A DNA stretch of 64,000 nucleotides. It comes from Lucifuga dentata. Lineage: Eukaryota > Chordata > Actinopteri > Ophidiiformes > Bythitidae. Below are positions 24,049 to 35,209 of the stretch, in pieces; within the stretch, counting starts at the first letter, position 1, and every line of letters begins with the position of its first letter. The notes under the pieces are model-generated. The model made no database searches. It worked only from the letters and a program-made list of their open reading frames with translations, and was not told where the DNA came from. The DNA lies in contig VXCM01001269.1 of the NCBI GenBank assembly GCA_014773175.1, forward strand, positions 124,001-188,000. The letters are read 5' to 3'. The translations under genes and the position numbers were made by a program.

Positions 24049-25167
24049 AGGAACATACTGGTGACTTTGCATGTTTGAGCCCAATGTGAAAAAATTCTAT
24101 CCACATTAGGTTACTGCTAACCATTTTCCAGAACATATTACTGGAGTGGGAAATTTTAGAATTTTTTCCTTTCTTCCAGACTTTAGTTTATTCCAGTATA
24201 CTGCAAAAATCAACTTGTAGACTTAAAATGTGCTTGAGATACATAATCCATCACAGTGAACATGGTGTCCTAAATCTTATTCTAAGTTACTTAAAGGACC
24301 ATACCACCCATTTTGCATGTTTGAGCCTAATATATCCAATTTTCATACACATAAGGTTACTGACAATCATTTCCCAAAGCATACTACTGGAACGGTGAAT
24401 TAAAATATTTTTTCCTAGCTTCCAGACTGCCACTCAGTTCATTGTGGTACGCTATTAAAGTCAACTTGTTGATACTTGAAACGTTCTTGGAATAGATAAT
24501 CCATCGTGAAAAAGACGTGTGTTTGTTTGTTTTTTTTCCGAAGTTTTGTAATTTTAGCGTTTAAGCTCAATAAAAAGTGTGGAGTGAATGTATGTCTCCA
24601 CCAGGGAATATAGTCCCAAAAGAAGACCTGTGTTTATCAAAAAATTTAAGTGATCGTGACTTAATAATTTTGCGTAACTATTAGCAGGTGAAACATCGAT
24701 TTTTAAGGTTGGTGTATCGCTTTAATATTTGATTTTGAAAGATTAAGAGATTTTGCAAAATTATCAGGAAAGCTGAAATACAGTTTTATCCTTTGGGAAA
24801 TGATTGTCAATAACCTTATGTGCATGAAAACAGAATATACTAGGCTCAAACATGAAAAATGAATGGTATGGTCCTTTAATTTAATTGATCCAACACGGAG
24901 CTGCATGGAGAAAAATGTGTGTCTCTGTCAGGGAACATAGTCCCAGGAGAAGACTGCTTAAAACAATCATGCCTTCTATAATTGTGCTTAAATATCAGGT
25001 GAAATACTGAATTTTAAGGTGGGCGTATTTTGAAAGATGAGGGGATTTGGCAAAATAGCAGAAAAACTAAAATACAGTTTTATGTTTTGTAAAATGGTTG
25101 GCAATAACCTAAAGTGTGTGCAGGTAGTATCTATTGGGCTCATGTGCAAAATCACCAGTATAGTCCT
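24049..25167 (+). mobile_element. TTAA foldback element, subfamily B, split by a nested A copy
   Basis: The left part (24049-24294) runs AGGAACATACTGG, TTTGCATGTTTGAGCCC, TTTTTCCTTTCTTCCAGAC, CATAATCCATCACAG, GTTACTTAA. The right part resumes at 24876 with TTAATTTAATTGATCCAAC and continues AGGGAACATAGTCCCAGG, GGGGATTTGGCAAAATAG, ending CACCAGTATAGTCCT before TTAA (25168-25171). The uninterrupted join is seen intact in the copy at 31021 (GTTACTTAATTTAACTG), which proves that 24295-24875 is a later insertion. Confidence 0.88.
24295..24875 (+). mobile_element. TTAA foldback element, subfamily A, nested inside B
   Basis: This 581-bp element starts AGGACCATACCACCC and ends GGTCCT, with TTAA on both sides (24291-24294 and 24876-24879). 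The ends are inverted repeats of about 85 bases (TTTTGCATGTTTGAGCC on the left, GGCTCAAACATGAAAAAT on the right). Interior landmarks in order are CCTAGCTTCCAGACTGCC, ATTAAAGTCAACTTG, TTTTAGCGTTTAAG, GGGAATATAGTCCC and ATTATCAGGAAAGCTGAAA. No open frame of significance exists. The TTAA target suggests piggyBac-type mobilisation, but the terminal bases are not the usual CC-start, and a TA target with AAGGACC ends fits equally well. Confidence 0.9.
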
Positions 25168-25639
25168 TTAACATCAGCATGAAGTAATTATTGCCATTGG
25201 TTTGTTCAACAAACTCTGTTGGTTAAGATCAAGGTTAAAAGCAAATTCTGCCATGTATCCAACATCATTTTGGCTTGTGACCGCAACAAATGACGTTCAT
25301 GACACCGAATAAATTCATCGTGTTCTTGGGTCTGCCTACTGGATTAGATGGTGCTAAGGTGACAACCAGGAAGACAAGCAGATGACAGCAATGAGACAAC
25401 GCGGTGTGCTGGATTTAAATCTGAGATGAAATCATGCATATTGTAAAAATTGAATCACCTTGTTATGACAGACTATGCAAAGTGGATTACATACGGTATG
25501 CAGATCAGCCATCACATATCAGGGTGAAACTGAGCACTTTGACTTCTTTAAATTGTTTTTCTCGTCTTTTTGCCGTTTCCAAAGATATGACCACATCGCT
25601 AATTATGATAAATAAGTAAATAAATAGCCATGCAGAGTT
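25168..25639. other. Non-coding stretch downstream of the minus-strand terminal exon
   Basis: This lies beyond the putative polyadenylation site of the minus-strand exon to the right. Nothing recognisable was seen. Confidence 0.5.
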
Positions 25640-25650
25640 GTGTTAATGTT

Positions 25651-25656
25651 TTTATT
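25651..25656 (-). promoter_or_regulatory. Polyadenylation signal AATAAA
   Basis: The plus strand reads TTTATT, giving AATAAA on the minus strand about 270 bases downstream of the stop codon at 25929-25927. Another AT-rich TTATTAAA word lies just upstream. It is placed sensibly for a 3' UTR end near 25630-25640, but such hexamers are frequent by chance in AT-rich DNA. Confidence 0.45.
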
Positions 25657-25926
25657 TTAATAAATCAACACTCCATCTCCTGTAGATGTGTTTCAGCGCA
25701 TTTGGCTCTCCATCTCCTCCATGAGTCATTTCCAAATTCCTTCTGTCTTCCCAGCGCTCCAAAAAAAAGCAACACATAACGTTCATGTAACTGTTGAGCC
25801 TGTTTCCTTGGTTTGGGGAGGGGGTGGCATGGTGGAAGAGAGGGGGTTTGGCGAGGACACAGCGCAGAGAAGGAGGAAGGAGGAGGGGTTGTCTGTCCTA
25901 GGAGACAGATGGCGCGGGGGGCTGGT

Positions 25927-26093
25927 CTATGATGGGCTGGTGCTGGACGGGCTCCATGTGCTGTAGTGGGTAACTGGGGCCCAGGGTGGAACGTAGGCGG
26001 CACTCTGATCCTCAGCGCCACAGTATTCCTCAGGCACAGGAGTCCACTTCCCCCGCCCATCTGTTCCTTCCATCGCAGCTATGGCAAGCGTTC
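25927..26093 (-). CDS. Putative terminal coding exon, gene not recognised
   Basis: On the minus strand, a possible splice acceptor (TGTACAG) at 26100-26094 precedes an open segment of 54 complete codons ending in TAG at 25929-25927. The exon would begin with two bases of a split codon. Composition rises locally in G+C compared with its surroundings. The translation is non-repetitive: TLAIAAMEGTDGRGKW, then a PVPEEYC block, then a Pro/Ser/Thr/Trp/Tyr-rich tail ending STSPS. An internal ATG (about 26071-26069) has a good Kozak context (GCGATGG), so a short separate ORF of about 47 codons is the alternative. A 3' UTR of about 270 bases with an AATAAA signal follows. The polypyrimidine tract before the acceptor is weak and TG-rich. 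I do not recognise the protein. It could be the cytoplasmic tail of a larger neuronal-type protein, but that is a guess. Confidence 0.4.
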
Positions 26094-26100
26094 CTGTACA

Positions 26101-27740
26101 CACATGCGCATGCAGATACACACACTCGAACGTACACATACGTCAGAGACTGCCCCCTGCTAATCTACAGCTTTGGGTTCAGTTACAGTGCATCAGCAGC
26201 TCTCTCTCCCCCAACAGTTCTCCTCCCCATCTCACAAATTTAGCCTCCAGCTTTGACTAGATCCCACCAGTTTCTGCTCCCATTTGGTGTCACACTGACT
26301 GTATCTGTTACCGAAACACTTAATCTCTACCGCTCTACCATTTGTGTAATCCTACATAATATTTCTCTACTCCCACACACACACTTGTCAACGGTCGCAA
26401 CCTTTGCTATAATGTAATCCTGGCAACAGGGACTTAATTGCTCTGCTGTCACCTGAAGAAGTGCAAGGCAGGAGAGAGGTCGATCCACAACCTGGGCCAC
26501 AGAGCCAGGAGAGCCATTTGTGAGGTTGTAAACAACAGGAAAAAAACACATTGCCATAAGGTCTGTAATGCATGCCTGAGGATGATGCGTTTCTGTGACT
26601 GATGATATCTCTAGAGATTTTTTTTTTTCACAAATCATAAATGTTTTCATAATCAGGGTGGTAATAAATGTGCTAACATGTGCTGGGTGTCAAAGTGATA
26701 ATGACATAAATGGGCAGATGACACGACTTGCGATCAGAAGGCTGTTTCTGAGTAAAGGTCAGAGAGGCAGACTGAATGTGATCATCCAACATATTTTCAG
26801 ACTTTCTGCATGCCCTCTTCGATGAGGAAGAAGCTGCAGTAATAATGCATTTGTTGTGGTTACTCATTGTCTTTATCTGCTTCTTTCCGCTGAGTATCAC
26901 GGTGGGCTGAAGCCAATCTGAGAATACACTGTGTGGACAGCAGGAAAACACTATCAACAGGTTGCCACGACAAGGCGAACAGACACAATTACTTACCCAC
27001 ATGGTCACAGTATTGACAATTTGGAGTCCCCAGTCTATGATTTGCATGCTTTTGGACTGTGGCAGGAAACTGGAGTTTTCAGAGGAGCCTAAATATTGGA
27101 GAACATGCAGACTTATAGGAACTTGATGCAGTTGCACTTGAAACATAAATTCAGAAAGCAAGTTATAGCCAGCCTATACTTATACAACTACTCTTTAACT
27201 ATATATGTGCTCTCAAATCTAAACCAAATATCTTGTGGGCTCTGTATTCAGATATGTTATTTGAATAAACAACATCTGATTATGGATCTGGCATTCACAC
27301 CATGCATTAGCGTGTGCCCTTGTGTTGCCTGCACGTGATCTCAGGAGGCACGTTGTTACGCTATTAAAGCCCGTCCTCCCTCCTTGCTTGGTTTTAGGTG
27401 GGTTGTCCAATTTCCAGGGGCAGCTACCCATTTACAGCAAGTCGCAACTCCTGATTCAAAATAACTTTATGAATGAGAGCCGAGCAGAGCCGGTTAGACA
27501 AGGCGGTGTTACTTTTCAGCTTGATCTCATGAATGCATCACAGCTGTATGTGTGGCGTTTGCACCTGGCTCCTGACAGGTGACTTGTGGCTTTTAGACAA
27601 ATCCGATCACATTCTGATCACAGTGCCAACATTTAAACATGGCATTAACATATGTTTTATAATATGTCCAGATCCGTCTCTTTCCTTGCCTCTTTTAACT
27701 TTTTTAAGGCAGTCTGGTCTGCATAACCAAACTGCCTTAA
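26101..27740. other. Non-coding stretch, nothing recognised
   Basis: If the exon to the left is real, this is its preceding intron. The longest open frame (minus strand, 26673-27161) has no recognisable domain and no convincing splice borders. Composition is unremarkable. Confidence 0.45.
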
Positions 27741-28328
27741 AGGACCATACCAACCATTTTCCATTTTGCACGTTTGAGCCTAATATATTAAATTTTCATA
27801 CACGTAACGTTACTGACAATCGTTTCCTAAAGCATACTACTGGAATAGTGAGTTAAAAATTTTTTTCCTACCTTACAGACCTCCATTGGTTTCAGTTCAT
27901 TCTAGTACGCTATTAAAATCAACTTGTTGATACTTGAAACGTTCTTGGGATAGGTAATCCATCATTGCAAACAACACATGTATTCAAGGTTTTTTTTTTT
28001 TAGAAGTTTTGTAATTTTAGCGTTTAAGTGCAATAAAAAGCGCAGAGTCAATGTATGTCCCAAGTATAGTCCCAAAAGAAGACCTGCGTTTATCGAAAAA
28101 TTTAAACAACCGTGACTTCATAAGGCTGCGTATCTATTAGCAGGAGAAACATTGATTTTTAAGGTGGGTGTATCACTTGAATATTTGATTTTGAAAGATT
28201 AAGAGATTTTGCTAAATATCAGGAAAGCTGAAATAGTTTTATCCTTTGGGAAATGGTTGTCAGTAACCTTACGTGTGTGAAAACTGAATATATTAGGCTC
28301 AAACATACAAAATGGGTGGTATGGTTCT
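27741..28328 (+). mobile_element. TTAA foldback element, subfamily A
   Basis: TTAA at 27737-27740 and 28329-28332 flank a 588-bp copy. The left end AGGACCATACCAACC carries a small internal duplication (CCATTTT twice) before GCACGTTTGAGCC. The right end is GGGTGGTATGGTTCT. Interior landmarks of the subfamily are present in forward order (CCTACCTTACAGACCTCC, ATTTTAGCGTTTAAGTG, AAGACCTGCGTTTATC, AATATCAGGAAAGCTG). Non-coding. Confidence 0.92.
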
Positions 28329-28332
28329 TTAA

Positions 28333-30753
28333 GATTTTATCCCAGTAATCAAATCCAAAGAACCCTGGAGAATTTCGCCCTCACAAACTGATCAAACTGG
28401 TTTTATTGTAAAGGTGTGGTTTGTACTTCCATGTTTACATTTAGCTACAGCTTTTGAGACAGTTTACTGTATCAGAAAAAGCCAATATTCACGTACAGTA
28501 CATGTAAATGGAATCTTTGACTGGGTTTATATGTATAAACTATATAAATTAGGTTTAAAAAAAATCATTAAAATTAAGTTGTTTTTTTTAAACAAAATAT
28601 TTGTCACATTAACAACATACATGACTTTCTACTGAGCTCTGGGCTCAGCACGCTTTTAGAAAAGGACCCTTAGCCAGCTGTCTGAATGCCAGTTAGGGAA
28701 ACATTAGACTTTAAATATTAATGCAGTAATATGGCATTGTTGGAATGCTCACTGAGCTGTGGGCTCCAGGCCTGCTGGGTTATTTGTCACACTCCAGAAA
28801 GCTCACAGCAGCTAGAAAAGAAACCTTTATGAGTGGAGGAGAGTCAAGACAGAGCGGCGCTTAGCCTCTTCAGCTGATGAGGCAAAATATGACCCCTTTC
28901 ATAACTTTTGTCATTTAAGAGATATCAGCACAGCTTTGGCTTTATCTAGCTGGTTTACTGTTAATGATTTGGAGTATCTGTTGAATTTATAATGTCCTAA
29001 GAGAGGGAAGTAATGTAATCTTCCTTCTAAGAAATGGTCCTGGATAGTTATAGTTCATATTTGTCTGCTGTAAGTAATAATATCAATAGATCTAAATGAA
29101 ACGTGACCTCTCAGTCAGAATCCATTTGAGATTACATAATGAAAAACAGGTACAAAATGCATTAAGTGTAATAGTCAAAGCAGCCCTCCCGTCCTCTTTC
29201 TCTTTTCTCTCTTTGTATGACTCTTCTAGCAACAGATGGCCGATGGAGAAATCAGCAACACGTTTATTTTCTCTGTCCTTTATTTTAACAAGAATGTGTC
29301 ATAATTGGACTGCCATCCTAACACACATATTTTAGTATATATTGATTCCGTTCCAGTAGAGATATTTTCATCATCTAGTGAAGTGAATATGAGCTCCTTT
29401 GGGATTAAGTAATTTATCCACCAGCAGCACTCCTAAAATTTAGCTTTTATGTAAACACAAAGTGTGCAAATATGCAAAAATATTATACATAATCACCACA
29501 CATGGAAAGTATAGACATGCAGACTAGCTGTAATGTATGAAGTTAACCTTGAAGACGCCTTATAGAGCTTTATCTATGGAGGTCAGGACTGGCATTGATG
29601 TGTGCTGTGCATCCTGCTTTACTTCCATTCTGCAGGGAATGAGGAGATGAGAAGACCGGAGGAGAAAGAGTTACTGATAAGCTGACAACTAGAGTTGAAC
29701 TTCAGAGAAAGAATAATGGGTGCATATACAGTTTGTGGCCATGTTCTGAAATATGCTACAGGCTCATTTTTTGACATTTTCTGTGTGCACAAGTGTGCTT
29801 GTGTTTGTATGTGAAGAGGTTATGTTGGAGCTTCAGATCTGGATATGTTAAGAAATGCAAATATAAAATGAACGATGAGACATTGGCGCGGGCTCGCAAC
29901 TGAGAAAAGTGGGGCCATGGGGATCGTGGAGAGGTTGGGGACATGGNGGGGGGGAAAGGGGGTCAATGATGTGAATTCTATCGATCCCCGGCTTCCTGAC
30001 AAGTGTTCAGTAATTTCCTGTCCCTGGCAGAAATATTGTGCTTGTTAATCCATTTGAGTCAGAGCAGCAAAGGGGCTCAGTGAAAGAGGCAGAGAGAGTC
30101 TGTGTGTCTGTGTGTGCGTGTGCATGCGCGTGCATATGTNCTCAGTGAAAGAGGCAGAGAGAGTCTGTGTGTCTGTGTGTGCGTGTGCATGCGCGTGCAT
30201 ATGTGTATGTTGGAAATGGTGGGGTCAACGCAAACAGGATGCTAATGAGCCTCCGCTAATCAATGCATGCTTAATCAGCTATTCAGCTCTGAGTGGCTAG
30301 GGGAAGGATGGAGGAGGAGGAGGANGAGGGAGGTGGAGGTTGGAGGTGGAGGGGGTTAGTGTTGGGAGGAGTTCATGAGAAAGTGCAGGCCCAACCTCTG
30401 ATTCACTCCCTTTGTTGAGAACATTGGTACTCCTTGGTGAATGCAGATTCTTTCAGACGGTTCAGCAGCCGGTCTGCTGTTGAGTTTCTGAATGATCAGT
30501 GCTGCTGCTTCACTTCTGAGGAAACTGGATAATATGCAGCCTGAAAGATGATGATTAGTGATTGTTCACCTGAATGCAACCATTGGATCATGGATAACCT
30601 GTTCTATTTGGAGGAAGTACATTTCACGGGTGATAAATCTGCATATTTTAGAGGAATATATTAAAAATCAGACTTGTGTTGGACTCTTGATGAAAAATGA
30701 TCCTAACTACATCATTCCCTGTCTTCAGATTGTAGCTCATAGGGGCCTGATTA
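28333..30753. other. Non-coding stretch, nothing recognised
   Basis: No gene or mobile element was seen. Unresolved Ns occur at 29947 (in a G run) and 30325 (in a GGA-rich tract at about 30309-30356). The segment 30228-30300, with CTAATGAGCCTCCGCTAATC, resembles conserved non-coding sequence in composition only. Confidence 0.45.
30076..30204. repeat. 64-bp direct duplication flanking a single N (assembly join)
   Basis: Bases 30076-30139 and 30141-30204 are identical and separated by the N at 30140. The duplicated unit contains GT-rich sequence. Confidence 0.85.
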
Positions 30754-31742
30754 AAGCTACATTTAAACTACAGGTCTTGATGCCCAATTCCAATCTTTTG
30801 CCGATGTCTGATTTTTTTTGGACAGCGTATTTTCATCATCTTTTTAAAATTGCCTATATGTGATACTTTTGTTTATCCTGTTTTGACCTGAAACATTGCA
30901 GATACAGATACAGAGTTTAAGCATGCGCACATTTCCGAGACAGATGTAAACAAAATGCTGCAATGGATGAAAATGAGACAGAAATATTTAAACAAGCTAT
31001 TGCTCTCTGAAGCATCTTTAAAAGGTCATAATGGTGATTTTGCATGTCTGAGCTCAATAAATACAAAGTGCATACACTTTGCATTACTGCGAGCCACTTT
31101 TCAAAACATACTGCTGAAGAATAAATAAATAATAGTTAATTGATGGTTTGTTGATTGATTAATTAATTGGTTTTCTTACCTTCCAGACTGCCATTGGTTT
31201 CGGTTCCTTCCAATTAGCTATTAAAATCAACTTTTGGAAAGTGCTTGAGATAAGTAATGCATCACAGCCTTTTTTGTTGAAGTTACTTAATTTAACTGAT
31301 CCAACACAGATCTGCAAGGAAGAAAATGTATGTCTCCGCCAGGGAATATAGTCCCAGCAGAAGACAGCTTTTACCAAGAAATTAAAAAAGACTGTGCCTT
31401 TTACATACGTGTTAACAGGTGAAACATTGAGTTTTGAGGTGAACACCTGAACATTTGATTTTGAAAAGATTAGGGGATTTGGCAAAATAACAAAAAACTC
31501 TAAAATGCAGTTTTATGTCTTAAGTCTTATCTGTGTGTTTGGATCGCAGGTGCATTGGCACATATCCCATATGTATGTGCTTTTCTTCCATGTACCATAT
31601 GCATGTGCCCCAAAAAACAGATCTGAGTGAGAATATACAATTTCATGTTCCTTTTTACCCTTTACATCCATAACATGTATCTGATATGTGCTACACGTGA
31701 GCAATAAAATCAGAATTAGGTCGCTGGTAGTGTAAATGCACT
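30754..31742 (+). mobile_element. Harbinger-like element, old copy interrupted by a B element
   Basis: The left end (after TTA at 30751-30753) aligns base for base with the copy at 37628: CATTTAAACTAC, then CTTGATGCCCAATTCCAATC, then GCATGCGCACATTTC. After the inserted B element the right half resumes near 31520 with CAGGTGCATTGG, CATATGCATGTG and AATCAGAATTAGGTC, ending near TGTAAATGCACTAA. The interior equivalent to about 37862-38130 of the other copy is missing here. Ends are degraded and the target duplication is not clear. Confidence 0.7.
31021..31518 (+). mobile_element. TTAA foldback element, subfamily B, nested in the Harbinger-like copy
   Basis: It starts AAAGGTCATAATGGTG and TTTTGCATGTCTGAGC. 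Interior landmarks are in forward order: CTTACCTTCCAGACTGCC, GTTACTTAATTTAACTG, GCCAGGGAATATAGTCCC, GGGGATTTGGCAAAATAAC. The copy breaks off after GCAGTTTTATGT near 31518, lacking its 3' inverted end. Its intact GTTACTTAATTTAAC block is the empty-site reference for the nested insertion at 24295. Confidence 0.82.
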
Positions 31743-32712
31743 AAGAGTCAGTATGCTACAGTCTGTTGCTTTTTTTATAGAAAGAAAAATAAATGGTGTC
31801 AAGCTGTCATTCTTTGTTATTGTTAAGAAGATTACTTTGGCTAAACAAAGCTATCCTAGTTATTATGAAATTAATCCCTTTTTCAGCCAAACTACAGTAT
31901 ATTTATCTCTTAATTGTAGACATAAAAGGCTTCATGTTGTTTTGTCCAAGTGAGCAGTTATGAATAATAATTTTAATAGCTTTGCTTTATTTTATTTTAA
32001 TAAGCTAAAAGCTGTTCTTTTCATGCTCGCTCAGTCTCATGGCAGGTCACACATCGCATGTCTAACATACAATCTGAACATAATGCTCTTGTTCATAAAC
32101 TTTCATTATTTGACCCTCTCCCATAGGACGTTCTCTCAGCTTTTTCCCCAGCAGGATGTTTTCAGGAGTTACGCATTAATCCTGTTCTTTACCCACTCAC
32201 AAAAAGGCCACAACTCAATCAGTCTCCCGTCCTCGGGAACGGCGGCCTTTAAAAAATGACTCCATACCCTGAGCTGACAGCTCAAAGATGGAAAAAGAGG
32301 AATTAATCTCACAGAAAGACCAGGATAAAAAGAGGGAAAATAAACTAAAAAAGACGGACGGGCGCACAAACACGTGTGTGTGTGTGCGTGTGAAGATGAG
32401 AGGTAAGAGGGAGAGAGCAGGGATCAATCCATATTACGGTCTAATCTGTATCGCCCTGGGCTGCTGCAGACCTGGGCTTTTGGGGGACTTTATAAAGTGT
32501 TGTCAACATGTTGTTATTCCAGCTGGCGCTGTGCTGGAAAAATCGGCCCGCTGTGTTTGGTGGTTAATATTCTATAACAGATCTGGTCAAGACAGACGGT
32601 TCATGGTGTTTCCTTCCTAACACTTAACAAAAGGATGCGTTTCTTGGATGTGACTTGGGGGCAGCAGATGGGTGAAAGGAGAGGAAATGGTGAAGTAGTG
32701 AGAACCAGACAT
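31743..32712. other. Non-coding stretch, nothing recognised
   Basis: AT-rich sequence on the left, then unremarkable sequence. The open frame at 32288-32620 is not supported by splice signals or domain content. Confidence 0.45.
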
Positions 32713-33386
32713 GAATACTTAGAAGTTACTCAAGTACTGCACTTAAATGGGATTTAGAAGTTGTAGTAGTTTACTTGAGGACTCTGTTATTGTGCAGATT
32801 AAAACTTTATATTTAATAAATTTAAACACATCGTAAATACTGTTGTCGGGTAAAAACCTTGTATCTAAATCTTTTTTCACCTCAAAGGCACAATGCTTTT
32901 TAGGTATTATTTCAAGAGGATTAGACAGGAAAAGAGATCAGATTACTGCATTATAGAGGAATATCTAATCCCCAAATTTGACGTTTTTACATATGAAAAG
33001 CTCCATTACAGGGTAAAAAACTATTTTTTTTTCCATTCCAAAATTTTTGAGTTATTTTTTTTTTGTTATTCTTTTTTTTTTTTATTACTCTTTCTCTTGT
33101 TTTTATTCTCTATAACTGGAGATCCACGGTTTGGTTAGGTGAAATTCATTATTAACCAGCATAATATGTACCAGATATTGTTCATGTTCACAATGAGCAC
33201 TCTTATTTTGGATACTTCAGTGCATTTTACTACTAATGATCATTTAATTTTACATATTGTAAGTATAACTGTAAATGCAAGACTTTTTGTAGTGGAGTAT
33301 TTATTTATTTATTTATTGAATATTGTGTACTGTTACTTAGGCAGATTTACTTAGATTTGAGTACTTCTTCCATCACTCCACCACTG
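32713..33386 (+). repeat. hAT-like TACTTTTACTT repeat, near full length but degraded
   Basis: The left half has ATACTTAGAAGTTACTCAAG and TTTACTTGAGGACTC. The right half has TTTTTGTAGTGGAGTATTTA, GTACTGTTACTTAGGCAG and an end GAGTACTTCTTCCATCACTC followed by CACCACTGG. The right end is the best preserved in this window and matches the CAGTGGTGGAAGAAGTAC-type inverted end of this teleost repeat. AT-rich and T-rich tracts fill the middle. Non-coding. Confidence 0.65.
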
Positions 33387-33399
33387 GTGAGAAATTGGT

Positions 33400-33421
33400 A
33401 GAGAGAGAGAGAGAGAGAGAG
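33400..33421. repeat. (GA)n microsatellite
   Basis: A GA run of about 11 units immediately downstream of the hAT-like repeat. Confidence 0.9.
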
Positions 33422-35174
33422 TTTAAGTGTTGATTCCTGGCAGTGAGCCATATCGATGCACTCATGGAGTGTGTAAGTGTGTGTGTATGTGTGTGTGGAT
33501 TGTAATGGAATCTGGATGGAGAACAGAGGAGATCAGGAGGCAGAATGTGGTGAGATAAATGGAGAGACGGATAGATCACAAAGGATCATGCCAAAAATCT
33601 GAATCCCCGGGAGGAAAACATCTCTGTGAAGCCGTCCATTGTGACTCATGAATGCCAGTCAATTTATCACATCACAGCATACAACACTCCCCAGTCTGTT
33701 TCATTGCTGCTCTTGATCATTCCAACCATTCATCCTTTGAGACAGCAGCATGAGAATGGTGATGTCCAATTGATTTACTGTCCTGAAAAATACACATTAA
33801 CATGCCTAACAGTTGTCGCATACAAAATCCGTGACTGTAATATAAATGGCTCAAGCCTGGTGTCATTCTGTTTGTGGCTAGAGAATATCTGATAAGACTA
33901 CATCATTACACCCCCCNCCCCCCCCAATCTATCTACGTATCTATTCGGATAAATGAGCAATGGCTCTCGTTTGAGCCGGAAAGCTGAGCTGTCATTAGTC
34001 TGTCTCCAAATCCGCCCACCAGCTCTAATGATGCAAAAACACGCCTGGCTATGCCTGAGCACGAGCTGGAAAGAGCAGGAAAAAAATTAAATAAAGATTT
34101 GAAGAAAGATGGGTGTAGCAACGTGTATGTCTTCAGGTGGAGTTAGTATTTCACCGTGGAGAGATAAGGAGGATGATAAGATATTTAGTGTGGTGGTGGT
34201 GTGTGTGTGTGTGTTTCATTTTTATTTTCATTTTAAAGAGGAATGGCCTTTTAACATGCAACTCAGAATCTGTCTGTCTGTCAACCGCTCTTTGATGTCC
34301 TGCTGCTTTTCAGAGGGCTCGGGTATCATTAAGCACTTCCAAGTCGCACGTTGAAAGATGACTGGATCCCCAAAGTTTTTCATCATCAATAAAAAGGAGT
34401 CTGCCTCTCCTTTAACAGGCAACCTCACTCAACTTTAATTCCTTTATTTGTCCATAAATATCCTGCCTGTGGTTGGCTAAATCATATTCTATCGCCATCT
34501 TTAGCTGCCCCCTCTTTTTTTTCAAGAGCTGTTTCATCATAGAAACATCTGGTATGTGATCTATAATGATGTGCAGTATCCATCGTACACGAGCGATTGG
34601 CTGATATGTGGAGAAATAATGTATGCCTGTCACTGGTGAGGCAGAGCACAGCATTCCATACTGCACCGCATGCTGAATTTGAACGAGGGAGGGAGACATT
34701 AAATATTCTTTTTGATTGCATATCCAGCTGCATATTCTCACAGAGGGATTTTGCTTTTAACTTAATGTGCTGTACACAAGCACTTCACAGTTTAACAAAT
34801 ATTTTTCCCCTGGCAGTGTCTCAGCCCACCGTTGGTTTAGTACCTAATCCTTCCCAACAAATCCAACGACTAGATTCACCCTGGGGTGGGCGGGGAGCTG
34901 CCATCGCTACAAAGGGAATTATTGACATTATTAAGCTGTTTACAGTATGAAAAGCATTTAATATCATAAACGAATGTACGGTTTCCAATTCTCAAGCCCT
35001 CTGTGGGCAATAACTTAGCTCATAATGATGAAAGTGACCTTGCTCTGGAGCTTCGGGTGGGCAGGTTTTTACTAATGTAGTCGGGGAATACTTGAGGGAA
35101 TACTAATGTTAGCCGAGGCAACATCTTAGACTTGCTTAAAACAGTTTTACCCCAAGTCTCCCCTAGAATCAAGG

Positions 35175-35209
<35 letters not shown>

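Noticed and set aside
26673..27161. 162-codon minus-strand open frame
   Set aside because: The longest frame in the window, but there is no initiating context, domain or splice borders, and the composition equals that of its surroundings.
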